64,000 nucleotides of DNA from Candidatus Chlorobium antarcticum (GTDB lineage: Bacteria; Bacteroidota; Chlorobiia; Chlorobiales; Chlorobiaceae). This document shows, in pieces, positions 56,350 to 64,000 of the stretch. The DNA is taken from positions 62,001 through 126,000 of the forward strand of contig JAVCDF010000002.1 in the NCBI GenBank assembly GCA_030765725.1, in the 5' to 3' direction. Position numbers and translations under genes: made by a program. The number at the start of each line of letters is the position of its first letter. Within the stretch, counting starts at the first letter, position 1. A model generated the notes under the pieces. The model made no database searches and was not told the origin of the DNA. It saw nothing but the letters and a program-made list of their open reading frames with translations.

Positions 56350-57540
56350 TTATTTTCGGGTGATGAGCGGTCGGAGTCCGGCGGTGAATGCCGCCATGAC
56401 CAGCAGGCTGCCTGCATTGCGTTCGAGCGAGCGGATTGATTCTTCGGCAAGGGTGGATATGGCCCAGAGGTCGGGATTCGGGAAGTTAAGGGCAAATCGG
56501 TCGACGGCGTCGGCGATGTCGGGGTTGTTGAGGTTTGAAAAGCCCGGATTTATGCGGCGGTGCATGGCGTCCTGCAGAAAGAGGAGAATGGAAGTGATGA
56601 AGAGTATCAGCTCTTGTCGGGAAAGATTTTTTGTCTGTTCTTCAGCGCTGAGTATCGCCTTGTGGTAGTGGCCTGCCATAAGGATATGGCGCAGGTAATC
56701 GAGAGCTTTTGTGCGGATGGCCATTTCGGAAGGCTCAAATCCTGGTTCCATACTGTTCTGCATGATTTCCCATGCTCGTCGAAGATTGCCCCGCGATGCT
56801 TTGACAATGTGCTCCCTCTCGTCGGTTGCAATGTCGGCTCTGTGCTCTTCCAGCCATGAGCGGAGCTCTTTTTCAGGTACGCGCTGGAATGCGATTTCCT
56901 GGCATCGGGAACGAATGGTGGCCAGAAGGGACTCGGGTCTGGAGGAGACAAGCACAAAGAGAATGTGCGGCGGGGGCTCTTCAAGCAGCTTAAGGAGTTT
57001 GTTGGCCGCCGACGGGTGCAGCCGGTCGGCCTGCGAAATAATGAATACTTTCCGGCTCCCTTCGCGGGGCATGAATGAGGCTTTCTGTTGCAGCTGAATG
57101 ATCTGTTCCGTAAGAATCCCCATCGAGCGGTCCATGCACGGGGTGAAGTAGGGGTTTGCCTTTTTCTGCTCGAGAAGTGCCTGGTAACGCTCTTTGGCTT
57201 CGGTGAATTTCCTGTTGTCTTTTTTCGGTGAGTCGCCTCCCTCAAGCAGCGCGGACTCAACAGGGAAGAGATACTCTACATTCGGGTGCAGCAGTTTGTC
57301 CATTTCCCTGCAGTCGGCGCAACTGCCGCAGGCCCCTTCGGGTGAAGTGCCCGACTGGGTGCAGGAGAGTGCCCTTGCGAGTTCAAATGCGACCATCTCT
57401 TTTCCCGCCCCTTCGGGGCCGCTGAACAGGTAGGCATGAGCAAGACGCCCCCCCTGGAGGGCGCTTCTCAGCACACGCACCTGCTGCTCCTGACCGATGA
57501 CCCTGTTCCAGCTCATTCTTCTGCGGTTTCCTTCATTCAA
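56350..57540 (-). CDS. holB: DNA polymerase III delta-prime subunit (clamp-loader)
   Basis: A 396-residue AAA+ protein of the DnaX/HolB family. The P-loop is GPEGAGKE at 41-48, with the final Ser/Thr replaced by Glu, as expected of the delta-prime clamp-loader subunit, which does not hydrolyse ATP. A zinc-binding set of four cysteines is C60, C71, C74 and C77 (CGSCADC). The SRC motif of clamp loaders appears as RSRCQEIAF. The first ATG overlaps the ilvE stop by 4 bases; ATG 57516 (MSWNRVIGQEQQ) is a likely alternative and fits the family better. The polymerase holoenzyme role is inferred from family. Confidence 0.88.
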   Translation of the reverse strand: MNEGNRRRMSWNRVIGQEQQVRVLRSALQGGRLAHAYLFSGPEGAGKEMVAFELARALSCTQSGTSPEGACGSCADCREMDKLLHPNVEYLFPVESALLEGGDSPKKDNRKFTEAKERYQALLEQKKANPYFTPCMDRSMGILTEQIIQLQQKASFMPREGSRKVFIISQADRLHPSAANKLLKLLEEPPPHILFVLVSSRPESLLATIRSRCQEIAFQRVPEKELRSWLEEHRADIATDEREHIVKASRGNLRRAWEIMQNSMEPGFEPSEMAIRTKALDYLRHILMAGHYHKAILSAEEQTKNLSRQELILFITSILLFLQDAMHRRINPGFSNLNNPDIADAVDRFALNFPNPDLWAISTLAEESIRSLERNAGSLLVMAAFTAGLRPLITRK

Positions 57541-58448
57541 ATGAATGTGAGCCAGCCGTAGGGATCTTTGCCTGTCTGCACAATTTTAAGGTACTCGTGC
57601 TGGAGAGCTTCGGTAACAGGGCCCCGTTTTTCGTTGCCGATGGGGTATTTGTCTATGCTGCGCACAGGGGTGATTTCTGCTGCTGTTCCGGTCAGGAAGA
57701 CCTCGTCGGCCACATAGAGCGCTTCGCGGGGAATCATGGTTTCCTTGACCTCATAGCCAAGCTCACTGGCAATGCGTATAACGGCGCCTCGGGTGAATCC
57801 CGGGAGTATCGACTGGGCCGACATGGGGGTGAAGAGGACATTGTCGCGGACGATGAAAATGTTTTCGCCGCTGCCTTCGGACACATAGCCGTTGACATCG
57901 AGCGCTATCCCTTCGGCATAGTCGTCCATCAGAGCTTCCATTTTGACAAGCTGCGAGTTTAGGTAGTTCCCGCCGGCTTTGGCCCATGAGGGAAGGGTGT
58001 TCGGAGCCAGGCGGTTCCATGAGGAAACCCTGACATCAACACCGGTTTCAAGCACATCTTCGCCGAGGTAGGTGCCCCATTCCCAGGTAGCAATTGCAAC
58101 TTCTATTGATGCGCGGTGGGGGTTGACTCCCAGAGCGCCCTGTCCGCGGTAGACAAGTGGACGGACATAGCACGCTTTATGGCTGTTGGACTGTATGGTG
58201 CTGATGACGGCTTCCTTGAGCTCTTTTTCGGAGTAAGGAATTTCAATACGGTAGATTTTTGATGAGTCTCTCAGGCGGCGGATATGTTCATTCAGAAAGA
58301 GTACGGCTGAGCCTTTTGTGGTTTCATAGCACCGGATCCCTTCAAAAATGGACGAACCGTAGTGGACGACATGTGAGAGAATATGGATTTTGGCATCGTT
58401 CCAGTCGATGAGTTCGCCGTTCATCCAGATTTTGAGAGACTTGTTCAT
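57537..58448 (-). CDS. ilvE: Branched-chain amino acid aminotransferase
   Basis: PLP-dependent fold type IV transaminase for the last step of valine, leucine and isoleucine synthesis. 303 residues from ATG 58448 (MNKSLKIWMNGELIDW); ATG 58460 four codons upstream is possible. The PLP lysine is K157 in SWAKAGGNYLNSQLVKMEA. VVHYGSSIFEGIRCY and YVSEGSGENIFIVRD are characteristic, with the glutamate of the latter touching the pyridine ring. It is followed by holB with a 4-base overlap. A D-amino-acid or aminodeoxychorismate lyase relative is less likely given the motifs. Confidence 0.94.
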   Translation of the reverse strand: MNKSLKIWMNGELIDWNDAKIHILSHVVHYGSSIFEGIRCYETTKGSAVLFLNEHIRRLRDSSKIYRIEIPYSEKELKEAVISTIQSNSHKACYVRPLVYRGQGALGVNPHRASIEVAIATWEWGTYLGEDVLETGVDVRVSSWNRLAPNTLPSWAKAGGNYLNSQLVKMEALMDDYAEGIALDVNGYVSEGSGENIFIVRDNVLFTPMSAQSILPGFTRGAVIRIASELGYEVKETMIPREALYVADEVFLTGTAAEITPVRSIDKYPIGNEKRGPVTEALQHEYLKIVQTGKDPYGWLTFI

Positions 58449-58536
58449 AGTGAGAAACATTGGTGTGTTATGGCTTTTAGGCTACAGTCAAATTAAGATA
58501 GTGTTGTTTTTGGTGATTTGAAAAACCGCTGACAAC

Positions 58537-58566
58537 AAAAAGCCCCGCAGGAGTGTGCGGGGCTTT
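58537..58566 (-). terminator. Intrinsic terminator after the phosphofructokinase gene
   Basis: A perfect 11-bp stem (58539-58549 with 58556-58566, loop ggagtg). On the minus strand it ends with CTTTTTG. It lies 31 bases after the stop of the gene at 58598-59803 and 88 bases before the ilvE start. Confidence 0.85.
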
Positions 58567-58597
58567 CTGGCTGGTATGGATTTTCCTGTCGCCGAGG

Positions 58598-59803
58598 TCA
58601 GTAGATTCTTTCGTTGACGACATCGACTTCGCGAAGGATTGGTTCGTAGGGAACCCTTTCACGGCCGAAACAGATGCCCAGTGACTCGTACATGGCGACC
58701 TGATCAAGGTCTACATGGCGTTGCACAATGGCTTTTGCCGATTCAATGAACTCAATCTTGCGCCCTTTGACCTTGGATACCGTTACACCTGTTTTTCCTT
58801 CAAGGAGAAGCAGGACGGCAGCCGCTCCAGCTTCAAAGCCGAAGTTTGTGTCGTAGGCAGATGAGCTGCCACAGCGGACGAGGTGGCCAGGATGGATTTC
58901 GCGCACTTCTGGGATTTCATAGATGCCCTCCACAAACATTCCGGTCTCTTTCATGAAGAGTGGCATGGCAGGGTCTGCCTTCATTCTTTTCTGGATTTCC
59001 TGGCAGGTGAATTTTCCCGCACCGGCAAGTTTCTTGTGGCCGAATGCGTCAATGCCGGCCGTTTCGTCAACAATGTCGCTGCCATCGGCATTTTTAAGCC
59101 CTTCGGCAACCACGATGGTGTAGGTTCCGCTGTGAACATCGTTCTGGCGGATTCTGCGTGTGAAGCGTTCTGCAAGGTGTTCGTACACCACATCCCAGTT
59201 GGCCGGGATTTCAGGAATGAGAATACAGTCTGCTTCGGCGGCAACGCCGCTGCGGAAGGCGGTATGGCCGGCATAACGGCCGAAAACCTCGGTGACAAGA
59301 ACGCGGTTGTGGGTTTTGCCGGTTGTTTTGAGGTCGTGGACGAATTCGGCGATGCGGTTGATTGTGGAGTCGCCGCCGACCGAGTAGGTCTGTAGGTCGA
59401 GATCCATTGTTTTTGGTGCGTGGATGCACTGGATTCCGTTCTGGTTGAGGTCAACCATCACGCTACCTGAGTCGTCGCCGCCGCTGATGACGAGGGCGTC
59501 AAGCTCGAACTTTTTCATTCCGTCCTTAATCCGGTTGTATTTTTCCGGGTTGCTGATGGCTTTGATTTTTACGCGGGAGTGGCCTGCTTCCGATCCTGCG
59601 AATGTTGCGTCAAACTTGTCAAGCCTCTGCTGGTCGAGGCGAACAAGCTTTTCCTGATCAATGAGGTTGTAGAGCCCCGCGTACCCGTTGGGTATGACGA
59701 AGAGCTCAAGTTCATGTGCTTGCGCCATAAGCGCAGCGCCTTTGAGGACTGCATTGAGACCGCCGCAGTCGCCACCGCTGGTGAGGATGCCGATTTTTTT
59801 CAC
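58598..59803 (-). CDS. 6-phosphofructokinase, pyrophosphate-type by signature
   Basis: A 401-residue member of the PfkA family that interconverts fructose 6-phosphate and fructose 1,6-bisphosphate. It begins KKIGILTSGGDCGGLNAVL. The phosphate-donor site reads GGDDS at 108-112, where ATP enzymes have GGDGS. The substrate motif is PKT (130-132) and MDLD, where ATP enzymes have PGTIDND. Asp in place of Gly and the added Lys are the accepted marks of PPi-dependent enzymes. Use of PPi makes the reaction reversible, useful in an autotroph that runs gluconeogenesis (inference). One deviation is MDLD in place of the usual IDND. It has its own terminator and is divergent from the permease gene. Confidence 0.9.
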   Translation of the reverse strand: MKKIGILTSGGDCGGLNAVLKGAALMAQAHELELFVIPNGYAGLYNLIDQEKLVRLDQQRLDKFDATFAGSEAGHSRVKIKAISNPEKYNRIKDGMKKFELDALVISGGDDSGSVMVDLNQNGIQCIHAPKTMDLDLQTYSVGGDSTINRIAEFVHDLKTTGKTHNRVLVTEVFGRYAGHTAFRSGVAAEADCILIPEIPANWDVVYEHLAERFTRRIRQNDVHSGTYTIVVAEGLKNADGSDIVDETAGIDAFGHKKLAGAGKFTCQEIQKRMKADPAMPLFMKETGMFVEGIYEIPEVREIHPGHLVRCGSSSAYDTNFGFEAGAAAVLLLLEGKTGVTVSKVKGRKIEFIESAKAIVQRHVDLDQVAMYESLGICFGRERVPYEPILREVDVVNERIY

Positions 59804-59958
59804 TGTGTCCCTTCTCCTTCTCTTTTAAACGGGTTGGAATATGAGCCCCGAATTTATTTATTTGTCAGGAAATCACTTTCCTGATGTTCTGCTGTCAAGA
59901 TAGATTTTTTGTGTCATTTTTCAACGACGGGTTCACCCCGAATTTAACCTGAGGTGCC

Positions 59959-61227
59959 ATGGACTGGTTTGATCATCTGCGATTTGCTTTTGTGCATCTC
60001 AGGGAGCGCCGCCGTCAGACGCTGCTGACTGCACTCGGTGTAGCAGTGGGCTCTGCCATGCTGATTACCACTATTTCGGTGGCACGGGGTTCATCGGCGA
60101 ATGTTATTACGAAGGTTATTGATACCAGCCCCCATGTGCTGGTGAAAGCGGAACGGGTTACGCCGGCGGTGCCGGACAATATTGTGCCTCCTGATGGCGA
60201 GCAGGTCTCTATGGTGGTGAAGAATGTTACGCCCGATGATGAAGTGGTGATCAAAAGCTATACGGGGGTGGTTGAAACCATTGCCGGGGTTCGGGGGGTG
60301 AGCCGCATTTCGCCTTTTGTGGAGAGTAGGGTGATTGCAAGGAATAAAACCCGGTTCACCCCGTGTGTTTTGAAGGGGGTTGTGCCGGAACTTGAGGCTG
60401 ATATTGCGGGGCTGCGCAAAAACCTGCTGGATCCGAATGCCCTTCTGGAGCTGGGTGCCACTCCAAACGGGATGATTGCCGGGTATCTTATGGCTGAAAA
60501 GCTTCATCTCCGATATCACGACCGTGTGGTTCTGGTGACCAAAAATGGGGAGGAGTTTACGGCAACCCTTGTCGGCCTTTTTGCTAGTGGATTTAATGCC
60601 AAGGATGAACGGGAGGCAATTCTGAATCTTGCCCTTGCCCAGCGGATGGAGGGGATTGCGTCAAGTTCGGTGAGCGGTATAGGGCTGCGAACAGAGCGGG
60701 TGGAGCGGGCGGCCAAAACGGCGGCGCTGGTGCAGTCGGCCACAGGTTACAAAAGTGAGAGCTGGGACGAGACCAACCGCAATGTAATTGATTTTTACAA
60801 CCGCAATGCTGCCATAACGCTGGTGCTTGTAGGGTTTGTGTTCGTGGTTGCGGGCCTTGGGGTTTCTTCAGTCATGACGACGGTGGTGCTGCAGAAGGTT
60901 AAGGACATTGCAATCCTCCGTTCCATGGGCGTCAAGGCTTCGAGCATTACCCGGATTTTTATGCTTGAGGGCTTGATGATTGGCATTCTCGGCGTCCTGT
61001 TCGGTAGCCCGATAGGTCATGTCATCTGCCACGCCATTTCCACCATCCGGTTTGAAGCGACAACGGCCGGCGTTTTGAAAGCCGACCGCATCAACATTCT
61101 TGAGTCACCCGATGCGCACCTGATTGTGGCTCTGTTCGGCATCGTTATTGCCGTTATCTCCTCCATCAGTCCGGCGCGCAAAGCTACCTCCTATATGCCA
61201 GTCAGCATTCTCCGCGGCGAGGTGTAA
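59959..61227 (+). CDS. ABC transporter permease, FtsX/MacB-LolE type
   Basis: A 422-residue inner-membrane protein of the FtsX-like permease family. An N-terminal transmembrane helix (about 20-42, preceded by LRERRRQTLLTALGVAVGSA) is followed by a periplasmic core domain (about 45-270). Three more helices follow at about 280-310, 325-360 and 385-405, with the FtsX-like motif VLQKVKDIAILRSMGVKASS. Such permeases work with a separate ATPase in macrolide/lipoprotein or lipid export. No ATPase is adjacent, so its partner is unknown. It ends 9 bases before the stop of convergent ispF. Confidence 0.87.
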   Translation: MDWFDHLRFAFVHLRERRRQTLLTALGVAVGSAMLITTISVARGSSANVITKVIDTSPHVLVKAERVTPAVPDNIVPPDGEQVSMVVKNVTPDDEVVIKSYTGVVETIAGVRGVSRISPFVESRVIARNKTRFTPCVLKGVVPELEADIAGLRKNLLDPNALLELGATPNGMIAGYLMAEKLHLRYHDRVVLVTKNGEEFTATLVGLFASGFNAKDEREAILNLALAQRMEGIASSSVSGIGLRTERVERAAKTAALVQSATGYKSESWDETNRNVIDFYNRNAAITLVLVGFVFVVAGLGVSSVMTTVVLQKVKDIAILRSMGVKASSITRIFMLEGLMIGILGVLFGSPIGHVICHAISTIRFEATTAGVLKADRINILESPDAHLIVALFGIVIAVISSISPARKATSYMPVSILRGEV

Positions 61228-61236
61228 CGAGCCTGT

Positions 61237-61710
61237 TCAGGCTTTTTCGATGATGCACACCGCGTGGGCGGCAGCACCTTCTTCACGGCCTATATAGCCA
61301 AGCTTTTCATTTGTTGTTGCTTTTACTGATACCAGGTCGGTCTCTATCTGGAGGCAGCGGGCGATGTTTTTGCGCATGTCGGTGACGAACGGTGCGATTT
61401 TTGGTGCTTCAAGCAGCAGCATTGCGTCTACATTAACGGTGCGCCAGCCGTTTTTCTCAAGCAGTTTTCCAACATGTTTCAAGAGAATCATGCTGTCAAT
61501 GTCTTTGAATTCCGCGCTGGTGTCGGGGAAGTGGAGGCCTATGTCGCCAAGGGCGGCTGCGCCAAGCAGAGCATCGCTGACGGCGTGCAGAAGCACATCG
61601 GCGTCGCTGTGCCCGTCAAGCCCTTTAGTTGAGGGAATATCGACGCCGCCGATTATAAGTTTTCTTCCCTCTTTGAAGGAGTGTACATCAATACCTATAC
61701 CGATACGCAT
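61237..61710 (-). CDS. ispF: 2-C-methyl-D-erythritol 2,4-cyclodiphosphate synthase
   Basis: Fifth step of the MEP isoprenoid pathway, which supplies the prenyl tails of chlorophylls, quinones and carotenoids. 157 residues from ATG 61710 ([12 protein letters not shown]); a frame open from 61842 adds 44 unrelated residues. Zinc ligands are D8, H10 and H42 ([11 protein letters not shown]). [17 protein letters not shown] is the conserved C-terminal active-site stretch. No ispD is fused or adjacent. It is downstream of pyrD, 97 bases away on the same strand. Confidence 0.96.
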   Translation of the reverse strand: MRIGIGIDVHSFKEGRKLIIGGVDIPSTKGLDGHSDADVLLHAVSDALLGAAALGDIGLHFPDTSAEFKDIDSMILLKHVGKLLEKNGWRTVNVDAMLLLEAPKIAPFVTDMRKNIARCLQIETDLVSVKATTNEKLGYIGREEGAAAHAVCIIEKA

Positions 61711-61807
61711 GGCAGGAGTGGGTTTTGTTTTTTTGCAGCAGCAGGTATTCAAGATAGGATAAAACGGTGAATATATGAATCTTCTCTGCAGGGGAAGCTT
61801 CAGGCTT

Positions 61808-62740
61808 TCAGAGGGTGAGGAGGCTTCCCTTGAACTCGACAAGGGTTGGGGCGTCGGGGGAGGAGAAGTATTCCTCCATTGCTTTTGCCACCCGTTCGCC
61901 GATATCGGGCTGGACGAAGTTCATCGTACCTATCTGTATGGCGCTGGCTCCCGTAACCATAAATTCCATAGCGTCGCTGAAGGAGGCGATGCCGCCCATG
62001 CCCACAACAGGAATGGAGACCGCGTTATATACCTCCCATACCTTTGCAAGGGCAATCGGCTTGATTGCTGGTCCCGAAAGGCCTCCTGTCACATTTGTGA
62101 GGAGAGGACGGCGTTTTTTCCAGTCAACTGCCATGCCAACCACTGTGTTGATGAGCGACAGGGAGTCGGCTCCGGCTGACTGGGCGGCAAGGGCGATTGA
62201 GCTGATGGATGTCACATTCGGCGTGAGCTTGATCATCAGGTGCCTGCTTGTGATGGCGCGCAGTTCTTGTACTATGTCGCGGGTAGCGTCGGGGCTGACT
62301 CCCATAATCATGCACTCGCCTTTCACATTGGGGCAGGAGAGATTGATTTCATAGGCGTCAAGGCCCGGAACCGCGTCAAGGCGTGAGACCACTTCAGCGT
62401 AGTCGTCAATTGATCGGCCTGCAATATTGACAATAATGGATGTACCGAGCTTGCGGAGGAAGGGGACTTTGTCTGCAATGAACCGGTCAATGCCCACATT
62501 TGCCAGGCCGATAGCGTTGACCATTCCGGAAGGGGTTTCGGCAATGCGCTGCGGTGGATTGCCGGTTCGGGGCTCAAGGGAAATTGCCTTTGTTACCAGA
62601 CCACCGATGGCTGACAGATCGGTGAGGCGGCTGAGTTCCTCGCCGTAGGATACAGTTCCCGAAGCCAGAAGCACCGGAGACTTCAGTTTCAGGCCCCGGC
62701 CAAGGTCAACTGCCGAGGCTCTTGTTTCGCTGCTTTTCAT
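61808..62740 (-). CDS. pyrD: Dihydroorotate dehydrogenase, class 1 (1B-like)
   Basis: Oxidises dihydroorotate to orotate in pyrimidine synthesis. 310 residues, cytoplasmic class 1 type, with no N-terminal membrane extension. The catalytic base is C136 in [10 protein letters not shown], and FMN-binding loops include [20 protein letters not shown] and [12 protein letters not shown]. Sequence of the NAD-dependent class 1B type would require a PyrK partner, which is not adjacent; this makes the electron acceptor uncertain. An alternative reading as a class 1A fumarate enzyme is less likely. Confidence 0.92.
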   Translation of the reverse strand: MKSSETRASAVDLGRGLKLKSPVLLASGTVSYGEELSRLTDLSAIGGLVTKAISLEPRTGNPPQRIAETPSGMVNAIGLANVGIDRFIADKVPFLRKLGTSIIVNIAGRSIDDYAEVVSRLDAVPGLDAYEINLSCPNVKGECMIMGVSPDATRDIVQELRAITSRHLMIKLTPNVTSISSIALAAQSAGADSLSLINTVVGMAVDWKKRRPLLTNVTGGLSGPAIKPIALAKVWEVYNAVSIPVVGMGGIASFSDAMEFMVTGASAIQIGTMNFVQPDIGERVAKAMEEYFSSPDAPTLVEFKGSLLTL

Positions 62741-62770
62741 ACTGGTTGTTTAGCGGTTTCAATGCAGAAA

Positions 62771-62800
62771 GGGGCTGCCGGATTTTCTGCCGGCAGCCCC
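62771..62800 (-). terminator. Terminator-like hairpin after the glucan phosphorylase gene
   Basis: A perfect 11-bp GC-rich stem (62771-62781 with 62790-62800, 8-base loop). It lies 38 bases past the stop of the gene at 62839 and 30 bases before pyrD. The T run on the minus strand after it is short (three bases), so termination may be partial. Confidence 0.6.
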
Positions 62801-62838
62801 TTGTGCTCTTTTTTTCTTCACTGCCTTTCAGTGTACTC

Positions 62839-64000
62839 TTACTTCCCCCCGCCGGTGAGGTAGTACTTGGTTGCGTAGTCGCGAACCATGCGGTGGGTGT
62901 TGTATTCGGGTGCAATGGTAGCAACTGCATTCCGGATTTTCTTGATCCACCGTGTGGGGATGTTCTCTGCATTGCGTTCGTAGAATGTAGGCAGAATCTG
63001 GTTTTCCAGAACTGAGTAGATCTGTTCGGCATCAAAACGGTCCTGCTCTTCGTGGTTGTCGAAGGATTCTCCGTTGCCGATTGACCAGCCGTTTTCGCCA
63101 TTGTAGGCTTCAGGCCACCATCCGTCCAGAACGCTGAAGTTCAGACCGCCGTGCAGGACAGTTTTTTCGCCCGAAGTACCGCTGGCCTCCATGGGACGGA
63201 CAGGGTTGTTCAGCCAGATGTCCACGCCCGATACCATGCGTTTTGCAACACCGAGGTTGTAGTTCTCCAGGAAAATGACCCGACCCGAGAACTCGGGGCG
63301 GCGGGAGTGCTGCACAATCTGGCGGATGAAGTCCTTGCCCGCGTCATCATGTGGGTGGGCTTTGCCGGCAAAGATGATCTGCATCGGCATTTTCGGGTTG
63401 TTGATAATCCGGTTGAGCCGCTCAAGGTCGCTGAAAATCATCGGTGCCCGCTTGTAGGTTGCAAAGCGGCGGGCAAAGCCTATGGTCAGGATGTCGGGGG
63501 AGAGGGAGTTCTTTTCCGAGCGCATCGCGTCATATTCATTTGAGCGCGACTGGCTGTGCTGGTGGAAGAGTTGGTTGTCGATATAACGATGGATGAAGTC
63601 CATCAGGTTGCGTTTCAGTGTGTAGCGTAGCGACCAGAGCTCTTCATCCGAAACTTTTGCAAGGGCTACCTCTGCGGCTTCACGCGAGAGGGTCATTGCT
63701 TCAAGATCTCGGGTGAATTTTTTCCAGAACGAGTCTGTGTAGCCACAGCCCCAGCTGGGTGCGTGGACGCCGTTGGTGATGTGCCCGATGGGGACTTCTT
63801 CAAGCTTTTTGCCGGGGAAGAGGTGCTGCCACATTTCACGCGACACTTCGCCGTGCAGTTTCGAAACGCCGTTGGCCGCTCGTGAAAGGTTGAGCGAGAG
63901 AACAGTCATGGTGAAGAGGCCCTGAGTGTTTTTCGGGTCTTCGGAGCCGAGCAGCATCAGGTCTTCGAAATCCATCCCCGTTTTGGAGAGGTATTTGTCG
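62839..64000 (-). CDS. glgP: Alpha-glucan (glycogen) phosphorylase, N-terminus cut by window edge
   Basis: PLP-dependent phosphorylase of the GT35 family, releasing glucose 1-phosphate from stored glucan. Only the C-terminal 387 or so residues are inside the window. RPMEASGTSGEKTVLHGGLN holds the PLP lysine in the EASGTSGEK motif. GSEDPKNTQGLFTMTVLSLN and IGFARRFATYKRAPMIFSDL match the shorter alpha-glucan phosphorylase subfamily rather than the animal/E. coli glycogen phosphorylase subfamily. The reading frame continues past position 64000. It is upstream of pyrD on the same strand, with a hairpin between. The gene name is provisional. Confidence 0.92.
   Translation of the reverse strand, partial: DKYLSKTGMDFEDLMLLGSEDPKNTQGLFTMTVLSLNLSRAANGVSKLHGEVSREMWQHLFPGKKLEEVPIGHITNGVHAPSWGCGYTDSFWKKFTRDLEAMTLSREAAEVALAKVSDEELWSLRYTLKRNLMDFIHRYIDNQLFHQHSQSRSNEYDAMRSEKNSLSPDILTIGFARRFATYKRAPMIFSDLERLNRIINNPKMPMQIIFAGKAHPHDDAGKDFIRQIVQHSRRPEFSGRVIFLENYNLGVAKRMVSGVDIWLNNPVRPMEASGTSGEKTVLHGGLNFSVLDGWWPEAYNGENGWSIGNGESFDNHEEQDRFDAEQIYSVLENQILPTFYERNAENIPTRWIKKIRNAVATIAPEYNTHRMVRDYATKYYLTGGGK

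Overview
The window comes from a green sulfur bacterium (Chlorobiaceae, Chlorobium/Pelodictyon/Prosthecochloris type). The strongest markers are pscC, the membrane cytochrome c subunit of the homodimeric type I reaction centre, and a BchG/ChlG-type (bacterio)chlorophyll synthase. A fused LpxC-FabZ protein (a Bacteroidetes/Chlorobi trait), a single-chain pyruvate:ferredoxin oxidoreductase and PEP carboxylase (reverse TCA carbon fixation) agree with this. The DNA is GC-rich at third codon positions, so many long antisense frames are shadows of real genes. Coding density is high and no gene-free stretch exceeds 300 bases. I see no tRNA, rRNA, CRISPR array, insertion sequence, prophage or pseudogene. 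The window cuts a gene at each end (rpe on the left, an alpha-glucan phosphorylase on the right).

Layout. 1-7584 (minus): rpe (partial), an Omp85 outer-membrane protein, a small DUF2795-like protein, an M23 peptidase, polA and pheA. 7702-9596 (plus): yebC, ruvC, a CDP-alcohol phosphatidyltransferase. 9586-11935 (minus): lpxC-fabZ and an inositol-monophosphatase family gene. 12117-12605 (plus): tspO. 12674-21284 (minus): acs, leuS, pnp, panC, rsmI. 21396-24235 (plus): an OppF-type ATPase and sppA. 24247-28667 (minus): comM and ppc. 28837-29478 (plus): pscC, with its own terminator. 29574-29975 (minus): queF. 30068-39707 (plus): methyltransferase, unknown protein, Xer recombinase, a 143-base inverted-repeat element, hpf, hprK, peptide-ABC binding protein and permease, ruvB, TPR lipoprotein. 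39810-43358 (minus): nifJ-type pyruvate synthase. 43626-46215 (plus): rlmB-type methyltransferase, gcvH, gcvPA. 46212-49931 (minus): dapA, recN, tatA, psd. 50141-51133 (plus): tilS. 51108-55114 (minus): unknown membrane protein, rnhA, rpmB, bchG, trpD. 55238-56332 (plus): Xaa-Pro peptidase. 56350-59803 (minus): holB, ilvE, PPi-type phosphofructokinase. 59959-61227 (plus): FtsX-like permease. 61237-64000 (minus): ispF, pyrD, glucan phosphorylase (partial).

Functionally the region is mostly core housekeeping interleaved with phototroph carbon metabolism. Acs makes acetyl-CoA from acetate, the pyruvate synthase carboxylates acetyl-CoA with reduced ferredoxin, PEP carboxylase supplies oxaloacetate, and the reversible PPi-type phosphofructokinase and glucan phosphorylase link triose phosphates to stored glucan. 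PscC carries electrons to P840, and the BchG/ChlG homologue finishes the pigments.

I found no clearly new multi-gene system. The items most worth a second look are the long inverted-repeat element between xer and hpf (32604-32746), a perfect 13-bp AT-rich inverted repeat between pheA and yebC, the hpf-hprK pair with no visible PTS gene, the incomplete peptide ABC transporter, the PPi-type phosphofructokinase signature, and two unrecognised proteins (30774-31613 and 51108-52139).
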